A model generated the notes under the pieces. The model did no database searches. It worked only from the letters and a program-made list of their open reading frames with translations, and was not told the DNA's origin. This document shows, one piece after another, positions 34,972 through 43,739 of a DNA stretch of 64,000 bases (positions within the stretch are counted from its first letter, which is position 1; each line of letters begins with the position of its first letter). The DNA comes from Vicinamibacterales bacterium (GTDB lineage: Bacteria > Acidobacteriota > Vicinamibacteria > Vicinamibacterales > JAKQTR01), in contig JALOKU010000027.1 in NCBI GenBank assembly GCA_025456345.1, forward strand, positions 1-64,000, given 5' to 3'. The translations under genes and the position numbers were made by a program.

Positions 34972-35913
34972 TCATGCTCCTTCACCGCGATGGAGCCCCA
35001 GCGCCGTGATGTCCGCCCGGAGCGCCTCCAGCCGCCGCTCCACCAGCGCGCGTTCATCCGCGCGGAACCGATGGAACGGCTCGGCCATGAAGTCGTCGCT
35101 CACGCCCAGGCACGAGAGGGCGCACTTGAGGCCCTTGATGACGGCGGACGGATGCCGGCCGATGCGATAGAGGGCTTCGCCCACCCGGATCACCTGCGCG
35201 TGCAACGCGTGCGCGCGTGACAGGTCGCCGGCCCGGCAGGCCTCGAACAGGGCGACGTAGAGCGCGGGAAACAGATTCGCCCCGCCGCAGACACCGCCGT
35301 GCCCACCGGCCAGCAGCGCGTCCATCAGATGCTCCTCAGGTCCCACCAGCAGCGACCAGTCCGGGCGCTGCGGCAGCAGCGCGGCCGCGTCGCGGAAGTA
35401 GGCCATGTCGCCGGAACTGTCCTTGAGGCCGACGATGCGCGGCTCGTCCATGGCGGCGCGCACGGTCTCGAGTTCGAAAGCGACCTTGGTGAGCGCCGGC
35501 ATGTTGTAGAGGAACAGCGGCAGCGGCAGCTCGGACACCAGGTGGCGGAGGTACTCCCGCAGCTCGGGCTGGCCGCCAGGCAGGTAGTACGGCGGCGCCG
35601 CCACGACCGCCTGCGCCCCGGCGTCCGCCGCGCACCTGGCGAGGGTCAGCGCCTCGACAAACGCGGTGTCGGTGATGCCCACGAGCACCGGTACGCGCCC
35701 GCGGACCTGACGGCAGACGCGCTCGACGAGCTCGCGCCGCAGACGGTAGCTGAGACTGGGGCCTTCACCCGTCGTCCCGAGCACGAACAGCCCGCTCACG
35801 CCGCCAGCGAGCACGCGCTCGACGAGTCGCTCGAGGCCGGCGGCGTCGAGCTCATCCCGGCCCCGCATCGGGCTGATCATCGGGGGCACGATGCCGGTGA
35901 GCGGCCTGTTCAT
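34972..35913 (-). CDS. DapA-family aldolase/dehydratase
   Basis: This 313-residue TIM-barrel Schiff-base enzyme belongs to the dihydrodipicolinate synthase/N-acetylneuraminate lyase superfamily. The visible landmarks are GVSGLFVLGTTGEGPSLS (substrate carboxylate loop), PLFLYNMPALTK with the catalytic Tyr, and IVGLKDSSGDMAYF with the Schiff-base Lys. Beside a glucarate dehydratase remnant and a MFS transporter, a role as 5-keto-4-deoxyglucarate dehydratase or a 2-keto-3-deoxy sugar acid aldolase is more likely than lysine synthesis. The ATG overlaps the MFS stop by four bases (ATGA). Confidence 0.9.
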   Translation of the reverse strand: MNRPLTGIVPPMISPMRGRDELDAAGLERLVERVLAGGVSGLFVLGTTGEGPSLSYRLRRELVERVCRQVRGRVPVLVGITDTAFVEALTLARCAADAGAQAVVAAPPYYLPGGQPELREYLRHLVSELPLPLFLYNMPALTKVAFELETVRAAMDEPRIVGLKDSSGDMAYFRDAAALLPQRPDWSLLVGPEEHLMDALLAGGHGGVCGGANLFPALYVALFEACRAGDLSRAHALHAQVIRVGEALYRIGRHPSAVIKGLKCALSCLGVSDDFMAEPFHRFRADERALVERRLEALRADITALGLHRGEGA

Positions 35914-37244
35914 CGAGTCTGCTCCCGCCGTCGCTGCCGGGCGAACACCAGCATGGCCGCAACCACCAGGGCCGCCGCGACGAGGTAGATGATGCCACCG
36001 AACGCGATGGCATCGCTCATGTTCTCGACCTGCGTCGGTTTGCTGCCGTACTTCGACGTCCAGCCGACAAACAGCGGCCCGAGCGCGCCGCCGCCCCAGC
36101 CGACCGTGTTCATCAGCCCGGCCGCCGTGCCGCGTGCCCGCGGCTCGATGGTATCGAAGAGCGAGGCGAAGATGCCCGAATCGTAGAAGCCCTTGCAGGC
36201 GCCGAAGGCGGTCATCGCCAGGATGAGGGTGGTCGTGTCGGCGGTTCTTCCGACGAGGACCACGAACGCGGCGCCCGCGAGCAGGCCCAGCGCCTGCACG
36301 AGCATCCGGCCGCCGGCCATCCGGCGCGTGAGGCGGTCGGCGAGCGCGCCCGCCAGCGGTACGCTCGCCGCGCTCGCCAGGTGAATGAAGACCGTGCCAG
36401 ACAAGCCGGCCGAGGCCAGCGTGAAACCGAACTTGTCGACCAGGAACGTGGGCGTCCACGTGAGGAAGATGGTTGCCACGAAGTTCGCGCCGACAAACGC
36501 GAGCATCAGCAGCGGGACGACGGGCGACTGGAAGATGGCCCGCAGCGTCTCGCGCAGCGACAGGGCCTCCGCCGCCGCGCCCTGCGCCGCCGGTGCTCCG
36601 TCCGCCGCGTCCGCGGCGCCGCGCTGGGGCTCGTGCAGGAAGCGGTAGAGCACGACCGCCAGCACCATGCCCAGGCCGCCGAAGAGGAAGAAACCGTATC
36701 GCCATCCCACGTGCTGGGCGAACCATGCGCCGATCCAGCTGCCGAGAATCGTCCCGAGATACACGCTCGACTGGTGAAAAGAGAGCGCGCGCGAGCGGGT
36801 GCGTGAGTCGTGGTAGTCGCTCATGAGCGACATCGAGGCCGGGAAGTAGAACGTCTCGCCGAGTCCCTCGAGCGCCCGCACGGTGATGAAGTGCCAGAGC
36901 TTCGAAGACCAGCCGGTCGTGACCGTCACGAAGCTCCAGAACAGGCAGCCGCCCAGGATGAGGTCCTTGCGGCGGAACCGGTCGCAGATGAACCCGGCGG
37001 CCGGCGCGCCAAACGCATAGACCCACATGAAAGCGGAGCCGATGAGCCCGAGCTGGACGGTGTCGAAGCCGAACTCCTGCTTCAGCGTCGGGAAGACGGC
37101 GAAAATGGCCTGGCGGTCTGCGTAGTTGAAGAAGCAGACGAACCAGAGCATGAACACCACCCACCACTTGTAACCGCGCGGCACGCCTTTGGCCGGGCCG
37201 TGCGGCGGTTGGGAGGCTGGCGATGTCGGCGGTGTCGACGGCAT
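35910..37244 (-). CDS. MFS transporter, anion:cation symporter-like (sugar-acid type)
   Basis: The protein has 444 residues and 12 predicted spans. The N-terminal span carries CFFNYADRQAIFAVFPTLKQEFG, the pattern of the anion:cation symporter branch that includes glucarate/galactarate GudP-like carriers. Loop 2-3 has FICDRFRRKDLILGG, and the central loop is rich in Ala and Asp. It heads an operon with a DapA-family lyase, a Tat-exported toroid protein and a dead gudD, so it likely imports hexarate or a related acid. It diverges from the second GH29 gene across ~205 bases. Confidence 0.9.
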   Translation of the reverse strand: MPSTPPTSPASQPPHGPAKGVPRGYKWWVVFMLWFVCFFNYADRQAIFAVFPTLKQEFGFDTVQLGLIGSAFMWVYAFGAPAAGFICDRFRRKDLILGGCLFWSFVTVTTGWSSKLWHFITVRALEGLGETFYFPASMSLMSDYHDSRTRSRALSFHQSSVYLGTILGSWIGAWFAQHVGWRYGFFLFGGLGMVLAVVLYRFLHEPQRGAADAADGAPAAQGAAAEALSLRETLRAIFQSPVVPLLMLAFVGANFVATIFLTWTPTFLVDKFGFTLASAGLSGTVFIHLASAASVPLAGALADRLTRRMAGGRMLVQALGLLAGAAFVVLVGRTADTTTLILAMTAFGACKGFYDSGIFASLFDTIEPRARGTAAGLMNTVGWGGGALGPLFVGWTSKYGSKPTQVENMSDAIAFGGIIYLVAAALVVAAMLVFARQRRREQTR

Positions 37245-37449
37245 ATGCGATCACCCTGCGCCTGCTGGCCGCGCCAGCACGTCGGCGCGCCGCGGCTCGA
37301 GCTTCCAGCACGCCGCGGCGCGAACGCTGCATGCTACCTCGCGGGAGCTGTCTTGTGGAATTCCCGAACGGCTATGATGTGCGCATGCGTCGTTCCACAG
37401 GTCTCCCACGGTGCGACAGGCGGCCCACGCCGATCCCTGGAGCGCGGCC

Positions 37450-38817
37450 ATGAACCGCCGGCGTTTTCTGCAGACCGGGCCGGTGCTGCTGGGCGGTGCG
37501 GCCGCGACGGCCGCCGCGCGTGCCCTTCCGGCGGTCGGCGCCCCGCAGACGGCGCGCGAGCCGGCTCGCGACCGCCTCGAACAGGCACCGCGCTTCGGCG
37601 ACGGTCGCGACTGGTGGTTTCAGAAGCGCTTCGGGATGTTCGTGCACTGGGGCCTTTACGCGATCAACGGCTTCCACGAACAGGAGCAGTGGCGCCGCCG
37701 CGTGCCGCGCGAGGAGTACGTCAAGCTGGCCGCGCGGTGGAACCCGACGGCTTTCGACCCTGAGGCGTGGCTCGATCTGATGCAGCAGGCGGGCATGAGC
37801 TACATCTGCCTGACCGCCAAGCACCACGACGGGTTCTGTCTCTGGGACACGAAGCTCACGCGCTTCCACACGATGAACACGCCCTACGGCAAGGACGTCG
37901 TCCGGATCCTCGCCGAGGCTTGCCATCGGCGGCGCATTCCACTCTGCCTCTATTACTCCATCGCGGACTGGAACCATCCGGACTATCCCAACCAGGGACG
38001 TCACCACGAGTTGCCGCCCCAGCCGCAGGATCAGCCGGATCTGCTCAGGTACCTGGAGTTCCTGAAGGCCCAGGTGCGCGAACTGTGCACGAACTACGGC
38101 GAGATCTCGGGGTTCTGGTGGGACATGAACGTGGACAGGCACGTGGACCCGTCGATCAATGCGATGATCCGCCGGCTCCAGCCGAACGCGGTGATCAACG
38201 ATCGCGGGTTCGATCAGGGCGACTTCGGGACGCCGGAGCGCGACGTCGATACGGCGGGCGACGAGACGCTCGTGTTCAGCAAGCGCACCGAGGCCTGTCA
38301 GTCGGTGGGTGTCGAGAGCTGGGGTTACCGGCGGGACGAGAGTTATTACACCGATCGCCATCTGCTCCGCAGCATCGACAAGTACCGCGCGCGGGACGCG
38401 AACTACCTGCTCAACGTCGGACCGATGGCGGACGGCGTGATCCCGGCGGAGTCGGCGTCCATCCTGCGGCGCATCGGCGCCTGGCACCGGTCGGTCGCGG
38501 AGGGGCTTGATGGGGCCGCCCCGGCTTCCGTATTGACGTCGAACCGGAACGTGCTGCTCACGCGGACGGGCAATACGGTGTACGTGCACTGCCATCGCGA
38601 TCCGGTCAGCGACGCGGTGAAACTGAAGCCCCTGGCGCGTCAGCCACGGCGGGCGACGCTCCTCAACACCGGCCGGCCCGTCCGATGCGTCGTGGACATG
38701 GCCCCGAGCGACCACGCCGAACAGGCGGCCTACCTGCGTGTCGTCGAGCTGCCGGCCAACGAGATGTCCAACACGGTGATGGTGATCAGACTCGAGTTCG
38801 AGGGCGAGCCCGGGTGA
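37450..38817 (+). CDS. Tat-exported alpha-L-fucosidase, GH29
   Basis: This 455-residue enzyme starts with a Tat signal (MNRRRFLQTGPVLLGGAAAT). Its GH29 landmarks are WWFQKRFGMFVHWGLYAIN, ICLTAKHHDGFCLWDTK, LYYSIADWNHPDYP, and the predicted nucleophile Asp225 in GFWWDMNVD. VESWGYRRDESYY and YLLNVGPMADG follow. It differs clearly from the GH29 at 9709, which uses a Sec signal, so the two may handle different linkages. ATG 37450 has GGAG ~7 bases upstream. The gene is divergent from the MFS-DapA operon and convergent with the GH78 gene. Confidence 0.93.
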   Translation: MNRRRFLQTGPVLLGGAAATAAARALPAVGAPQTAREPARDRLEQAPRFGDGRDWWFQKRFGMFVHWGLYAINGFHEQEQWRRRVPREEYVKLAARWNPTAFDPEAWLDLMQQAGMSYICLTAKHHDGFCLWDTKLTRFHTMNTPYGKDVVRILAEACHRRRIPLCLYYSIADWNHPDYPNQGRHHELPPQPQDQPDLLRYLEFLKAQVRELCTNYGEISGFWWDMNVDRHVDPSINAMIRRLQPNAVINDRGFDQGDFGTPERDVDTAGDETLVFSKRTEACQSVGVESWGYRRDESYYTDRHLLRSIDKYRARDANYLLNVGPMADGVIPAESASILRRIGAWHRSVAEGLDGAAPASVLTSNRNVLLTRTGNTVYVHCHRDPVSDAVKLKPLARQPRRATLLNTGRPVRCVVDMAPSDHAEQAAYLRVVELPANEMSNTVMVIRLEFEGEPG

Positions 38818-38829
38818 CGGCCGCCCCGA

Positions 38830-40602
38830 TCACCTGACGTCGAGGGTGACGGAGCCGGTCACCTCGTCCTCGAGCAGCCATCGGTTCGCTACGCGCCGGG
38901 CACGGACAGGGGCGCCTCCGCTGAAGACGCCGCGCGAGCCGGCCGGGGCGGGCAACTCCATCTGCGCCGTCATCCCTGGCGGCAGGGTCACCTTCACGCG
39001 GAAGCCCGCTTCATTGGCCCAGGCGATGTGGACCGGCCCGCGCGGCGTCGGGATCGTGCCGGCCGCCCGCGTCAGCGAGCCGGGGATCGGGCGAATCCTG
39101 GCGCGCCGCCAGCCGGGCGCGAGCGGCTGCGCGCCGAGCACGAAGCGGGGGAGGAGGTTGGCCGGCGCCGCCCCCCATGCGTGGTTCCAGTCCTGGTTGG
39201 GCTTGTACTTCTGGTCCCACGCCTCCCACGTGATCGTGGTGCCGCTTTCGACCATGTGCCGCCAGCTTCGGTCGGTCGCCGCCGTGACGAGCGCGAGTGC
39301 CTGTGCGCCATCACCGTGCTCGAAGAGGCCTTCGAGCAGGTACTGCGCCGCGTACACCGAGCAGGGCATCCCGCGGCTGGCCAGCCACGCCGACACGCCG
39401 GCCGCGTGCTCCGCCGGCACCAGGCCGAAGGCGAGCGGGAAGAGGTTGGCATGCACGGACGCGTGGTCCGTGCCCTCACCGTCGCGATACAACCCGCGCA
39501 CGGGGTCGAACAGCGCGCCCTGGAAGGCCGTGCGGGCTGAACGTTCCCGCGTCCGGTACTCCGCTACCTCGGCGTCGCGGCCCAGCGCGGCGGCGAGCGC
39601 CGCCATGTGGGCCAGCGCGCGAAGGTGAAAGGCGTTGACCACGGTGTTGACCGGCGTGAAGACGTACCCGTCGCGCTCGCCGGCCGGCCAGTCGACGATA
39701 TCCTCCTTCGCGCGCTGAGCCTCCGAGCTCGCGAGCAGGCCGTCGGCGCGGGCGCGGTCGAGCAGGAGCTTGGGCTTCAAGGCTTCGTAGCGCGCGGCGA
39801 GCCATTCCCTGTCGCCGGTGTGCATCCAGTCGGCGTGCGCGATGAAGATCATGTGGAACGCCCACTCCGTCGGCCAGGTGGGACGGGCCATCAGGTGGTC
39901 GAACGTGTCACGCGCCATCTGCACGTCGCGATCGGTGGCGTAGTGGCTGAGCTGATTGAGGTAGGCGTCTGCCTCGTAGGGAATCCGCTCACGATCGCCG
40001 TCGACATATACGCCGGCGAAGGTCGTGGCCTTGATGGAGTAGCGGCACAGCTCCCAGATGCGGTCGAGGAGTCCGTCCGACGACGTGAACGCCGCGGCGG
40101 CATCATCCCAGGTGCTCGCGAACGCCGCCTGCCGGCTCAGATGCTCGGGCCGGAGTTCCCCGGGCCACCCCTCGATCTCGACCCAGCGGAACGGCGTCAC
40201 CACGCCCCATTCCGGCGGCGTGAGCACGGCGGCGGGTTGCCTGGTGTTGCGCGCGTCGGGCAGCGGGGCGGCGACGATGGGCGAGCCGCCCGCCAGCGTG
40301 ACGCGCGCCGTCGAATAGCGGACCGAGCCCGGCGGCGCGCGGTTGACCCGGCCGTCGGCGAGCGACTCGCCGAAGTGCACGGTCACGTCGCCGGCCGCGC
40401 CGGCCGGCGGGAGAAGGCGGAGGTTGCCGAAGGCGACCCGGCCGAAATCGACCAGCACCACCCCCGGAGCCGCCGACGAGATGCGCACGGGAGCCTGCGC
40501 CACCAGCGTGACCGGCGCCGCCGCGGCCGCCCCGGCCCCTAACGCGGCGATGCCAATCCAGGCGGCGAGGACGCCACGCGCGACAGGCGACCGGTCAGAC
40601 AT
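38830..40602 (-). CDS. Exported GH78 alpha-L-rhamnosidase-like enzyme
   Basis: The protein has 590 residues and a signal peptide ending near AAAAAP. A beta-sandwich (~40-170) precedes the (alpha/alpha)6 barrel. The catalytic region reads GVYVDGDRERIPYEADAYLNQLSHY, where GH78 carries its essential acidic residues, followed by TITWEAWDQKYKPNQDWNHAWGAAPAN and a C-terminal beta-domain with NEAGFRVKVTLPPG. It should cleave alpha-L-rhamnose or a similar deoxysugar outside the cytosol. Its ATG overlaps the EIIC stop by eight bases, and it is the last gene of the long operon. At 590 residues it is short for GH78. Confidence 0.88.
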   Translation of the reverse strand: MSDRSPVARGVLAAWIGIAALGAGAAAAAPVTLVAQAPVRISSAAPGVVLVDFGRVAFGNLRLLPPAGAAGDVTVHFGESLADGRVNRAPPGSVRYSTARVTLAGGSPIVAAPLPDARNTRQPAAVLTPPEWGVVTPFRWVEIEGWPGELRPEHLSRQAAFASTWDDAAAAFTSSDGLLDRIWELCRYSIKATTFAGVYVDGDRERIPYEADAYLNQLSHYATDRDVQMARDTFDHLMARPTWPTEWAFHMIFIAHADWMHTGDREWLAARYEALKPKLLLDRARADGLLASSEAQRAKEDIVDWPAGERDGYVFTPVNTVVNAFHLRALAHMAALAAALGRDAEVAEYRTRERSARTAFQGALFDPVRGLYRDGEGTDHASVHANLFPLAFGLVPAEHAAGVSAWLASRGMPCSVYAAQYLLEGLFEHGDGAQALALVTAATDRSWRHMVESGTTITWEAWDQKYKPNQDWNHAWGAAPANLLPRFVLGAQPLAPGWRRARIRPIPGSLTRAAGTIPTPRGPVHIAWANEAGFRVKVTLPPGMTAQMELPAPAGSRGVFSGGAPVRARRVANRWLLEDEVTGSVTLDVR

Positions 40603-41848
40603 CGGCCCCTCGCTCGGCGGTGCGTTCGGCGTTCAGCCGCTGGCGTTCGGCGGCCTTGGCGAACGGATAGTAGACAGCCATGGCGATCAGAATCGAAATC
40701 GCGCCCCACACGGCCGCCCTCCAATCGCCGCCCGACACCAGGTAGTGCCCGACGATGGGCGGCGTGGTCCAGGGCACGGCCACGAACGGCTTCTGCATCA
40801 GGCCCCAGCTCATGAGCAGGTACGTGCAGGTGGTGAGCACGAGGGCGGTCACGACGTAGGGAATCATGAAGATCGGGTTCAGCACGATGGGGAACCCGAA
40901 GAAGATGGGCTCGTTGATCCCGAAGATCTGCGTGGGCAGCGAGAGCCGGCTCACCTTGCGGTAGCCGGGCTCCTTCGACCGCAGCATGACGAGCGCCAGG
41001 CCGAGCGTCGCCCCTGTCCCGCCGACGTTCACGAACGTGCTGAAGAACCCGGAGGCCGTCACGTACGGCAACGCCTGGCCCTGCGCCACGGCATCGACAT
41101 TGGCCGCGAGGTACTGCAGGAAGATCGGCGCGACAATCGCGTCCAGCGTGTTGTCGCCGTTGATGCCCACCGACCACAGCAGCGTGACCAGACATGCGTA
41201 GGCGAGGATGCCGGGCAGGGTGTTCAAGGCGAAGACCAGCGGGGTGAACGCGGTCTGCAGCGCCTGGTTGATGTCGACGCCGGCCACGAACCGGATGAGC
41301 CAGAACGCCACGACCAGGAAGACCATCGGGCTCAGCGAGAGGAAGGTGTCGTAGACGACCGCCGGCACGTGGCGGGGCAGCGCGATGACCCAGTTCCGAT
41401 CGGTGAAGCACTTCTGCACCCGCACCGTCACCAGCGCCACGAGGATGGCCGTGAACAGGCCGCGCGACCCCAGGCCGTCCATGGAAAGCGTCTGGTCCTC
41501 GGGCCGGACCTGGATCAGCAGGAACACGAGCGCCGCCATCGAGGCGCTGACGACGGCCTCCTGCTTCAGCCGCGTACCGAGGTCGTACGCGATCGCGAAG
41601 CAGACGAAGACGGCCAGCAACCCGAAAGTGGCGGTGACCGGCAGCTGGAGCAGGGGCAGGTAGGGCGCGACGACCGTGTCCCAACCGGCCACCGGCAGGA
41701 ACGACACCACGAGGAAGAGCCCGCCGATGATGGTCAGCGGCACGATCGACACCATGCCGGCGCGGATGGCGGACAAGTACGTGTTCTCGCTCAGCACGGT
41801 CAGCGGAGGCACGACGTACTTGTTCAGGAAGGCGGTCGCCGACCTCAC
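40595..41848 (-). CDS. PTS EIIC permease, lactose/cellobiose family (no EIIA/EIIB nearby)
   Basis: The protein has 417 residues and about ten spans. It has the lactose/cellobiose-type EIIC hallmarks: the N-terminal AIRAGMVSIVPLTIIGGLF, LLWSVGINGDNTLDAIVAPI, and the conserved FGINEPIFFGFPIVLNPIFMIPY loop with the catalytic Glu-Pro. No EIIA, EIIB, HPr or EI gene is visible in this window. GTG 41848 overlaps the aminotransferase stop (GTGA). It may use phosphotransferase partners encoded elsewhere or work as a simple carrier for the amino sugar or disaccharide handled by the operon. Confidence 0.9.
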   Translation of the reverse strand: MRSATAFLNKYVVPPLTVLSENTYLSAIRAGMVSIVPLTIIGGLFLVVSFLPVAGWDTVVAPYLPLLQLPVTATFGLLAVFVCFAIAYDLGTRLKQEAVVSASMAALVFLLIQVRPEDQTLSMDGLGSRGLFTAILVALVTVRVQKCFTDRNWVIALPRHVPAVVYDTFLSLSPMVFLVVAFWLIRFVAGVDINQALQTAFTPLVFALNTLPGILAYACLVTLLWSVGINGDNTLDAIVAPIFLQYLAANVDAVAQGQALPYVTASGFFSTFVNVGGTGATLGLALVMLRSKEPGYRKVSRLSLPTQIFGINEPIFFGFPIVLNPIFMIPYVVTALVLTTCTYLLMSWGLMQKPFVAVPWTTPPIVGHYLVSGGDWRAAVWGAISILIAMAVYYPFAKAAERQRLNAERTAERGADV

Positions 41849-43113
41849 GCGGGCCCCTTCCGGCGAGTGCCTCGCTTCCGGGACCACTCGGAGAGCGCGG
41901 CCCGGTTTGCGTGGACCTTCTCGAACGCCCGTGCAATGTCGTCCATGTCGGCGCGCCTGCCGAGCAACATCGCCTGCTCGAGCCACACGCCCTGCTCGCG
42001 GCAGATCAGGTCGCTGTTGGGGCACTCCGCGCGGCTGTAGTCCGTCCGCGCCGCGGCCCCGTGCAGATATGGACCGAAGGCCCGCTCACGGAACATCGGC
42101 TGCTGCGGCAGCGAGAACCCGTAGCCGGCCGAGCACGGAATGCCCTCCGCGCGGAGCGCCTCGATGGCCGCGGCCCGCGGCACGCCGAACGCGGCCGCGT
42201 CCAGCCTGAGCATGAAGAGATGGTAGCTGTGCCGCGTGCAGGAGGCGGGGCGCTTCTGCGGATGCAGGCCCGGAAGCGCCGAGAGCCGCGCGGCGAGGTC
42301 GCGGCCGTTGCGGTCGCGGGTGTTCGTCTGCGCCTCGAGCCGATCGAGTTGGGCGTTGAGCACCGCGCCCTGGAACTCGCCGAGGCGGTAGTTGCCGGAG
42401 ACCGTGTGGTGCTCGTACCACACACCGCCCGGCACCCGGCCGCAGTTGTGCAGGGAACGGCAGGCGTCGGCCAGGCGGCGGTCGCTGGTCGTGATGATGC
42501 CGCCCTCGCCGCACGTGAGGTTCTTGCTGGACTGGAACGAGAACGACGCGAGGTGCCCCAGGCTCCCGGCGGGCCGGTCCTTGTACCGCGCCCCGTGGGC
42601 GTGGGCGGCGTCCTCGATGACCACCAGGCTCCGCGTCCGCGCGATGCGCATGATCGCGGCCATGTCCGACGGCTGCCCGGCGAAATGGACGGGAATGACG
42701 GCGCGGGTGCGCGGCGTGAGGGCGGCCTCCACCGCGGCTGGACTCAGATTGAAGGTGTCGAGATCGATGTCGGCGAAGACCGGAATCATGTTCGCCTCCA
42801 CCACCGCCGACGCCGTGGAGAAGAACGTGTACGGGGGCACGATCACCTCGGCCTCGGCGGGCACGCCGGCCGCGATGAGCGCCAGGCGCAGCGAGACGGT
42901 GCCGTTCGAGACGGCGATGCCGTGCCGGCAGCCGTGCATCCCGGCAAAGCGCGACTCGAAGCGCCGCACCTCGTCGCCGTGCAGCCGGCCCCACTGTCCG
43001 CTGCGCAGCGTGCGGAGCAGCCGGGCTTCCTCGGCCTTGCCGAAGACGGGCCACGCCGGGAAGGCCCTGGTCCGCACCGGGCGGCCGCCAAGCAACGCGA
43101 GCGGAGATGTCAT
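41845..43113 (-). CDS. DegT/DnrJ/EryC1/StrS-family PLP aminotransferase
   Basis: This 422-residue fold-type I aminotransferase shows FAGMHGCRHGIAVSNGTVSLRLAL, the PLP-binding Asp in VVIEDAAHAHGARYKDR, the Schiff-base Lys in FSFQSSKNLTCGEGGII, and HNCGRVPGGVWYEHHTVSGNYRLGEFQGAV. Family members aminate keto-sugars, usually nucleotide-linked, or inositols (scyllo-inosose type). Here it is bracketed by an acetyltransferase and an EIIC carrier, so an amino sugar or aminocyclitol is likely. Its ATG overlaps the acetyltransferase stop by four bases. Confidence 0.92.
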   Translation of the reverse strand: MTSPLALLGGRPVRTRAFPAWPVFGKAEEARLLRTLRSGQWGRLHGDEVRRFESRFAGMHGCRHGIAVSNGTVSLRLALIAAGVPAEAEVIVPPYTFFSTASAVVEANMIPVFADIDLDTFNLSPAAVEAALTPRTRAVIPVHFAGQPSDMAAIMRIARTRSLVVIEDAAHAHGARYKDRPAGSLGHLASFSFQSSKNLTCGEGGIITTSDRRLADACRSLHNCGRVPGGVWYEHHTVSGNYRLGEFQGAVLNAQLDRLEAQTNTRDRNGRDLAARLSALPGLHPQKRPASCTRHSYHLFMLRLDAAAFGVPRAAAIEALRAEGIPCSAGYGFSLPQQPMFRERAFGPYLHGAAARTDYSRAECPNSDLICREQGVWLEQAMLLGRRADMDDIARAFEKVHANRAALSEWSRKRGTRRKGPA

Positions 43114-43739
43114 GGGTCGAGCGCCTTGCCCAGGTAGACCACGCCGTCCGTCGCCGAACCCACGCGGATGAGTTCCGTGAAGCCGATCCTGCGGTAGAAC
43201 CCAAGCGCCGGGTCGTTGCGCACGCTCACGCCCAGGTGCACGCCGGGCGACCCGCGCCTCTGCAGCGTGTTCATGACCTGCTCCATCATCTGCCGTCCGA
43301 ACCCGCGGCCTTGCGCCCGCTCGAGCAGGTCGATGTGCATGTGCGAAGGATAGGCCTCATAGGGTTCGGGGCAGTAGTAGTCGGGGTGGTGATACCAGGA
43401 GTGCACCGTCTGTGCGCGCGTCCATGAGGACGGATCGCCTTGCGGCATCGGATGACGGGCGCATAGTTGCGGCCGCCAGTCCGACTCGTAGCGCGAATAG
43501 AAGGCGCGCGAGTCGAACGCGCCGAAGGCATAGCCGCACACGCCATGCCCGTCCTCGAGCATCAGTCCCAGTTCGGGCTCGAAGGCGAGGTAAGGACCGA
43601 CGAAGATCCGGCCCAGGGCGTCCGGGTCGTCCCCGTAGAACGGCTCGCCGTCGGCGCCGTGATCGCCGGTCTTGAGACAGATGTAGTAGGCGGCTGCCTG
43701 ATCGTCCGGCCGCGCGGAGCGAATGGTGAAGGCGCTCAT
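43110..43739 (-). CDS. GNAT acetyltransferase resembling the HAT-like domain of animal O-GlcNAcase
   Basis: This 209-residue single-domain GNAT has an intact acetyl-CoA loop (AQGRGFGRQMMEQVM, 142-156). The whole sequence tracks the C-terminal domain of metazoan O-GlcNAcase: AAAYYICLKTGDHGADG, DPDALGRIFVGPYL, LMLEDGHGVCGYAFGAFDSR, the long insert with SDWRPQL, and SHMHIDLLERAQGRGFG. Human O-GlcNAcase carries a pseudo-acetyltransferase version that lacks a working acetyl-CoA loop; this one retains it. ATG 43739 overlaps the GH84 stop (ATGA), so the two proteins are made together. The acceptor is unknown; a freed hexosamine is a natural candidate. Confidence 0.88.
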   Translation of the reverse strand: MSAFTIRSARPDDQAAAYYICLKTGDHGADGEPFYGDDPDALGRIFVGPYLAFEPELGLMLEDGHGVCGYAFGAFDSRAFYSRYESDWRPQLCARHPMPQGDPSSWTRAQTVHSWYHHPDYYCPEPYEAYPSHMHIDLLERAQGRGFGRQMMEQVMNTLQRRGSPGVHLGVSVRNDPALGFYRRIGFTELIRVGSATDGVVYLGKALDP

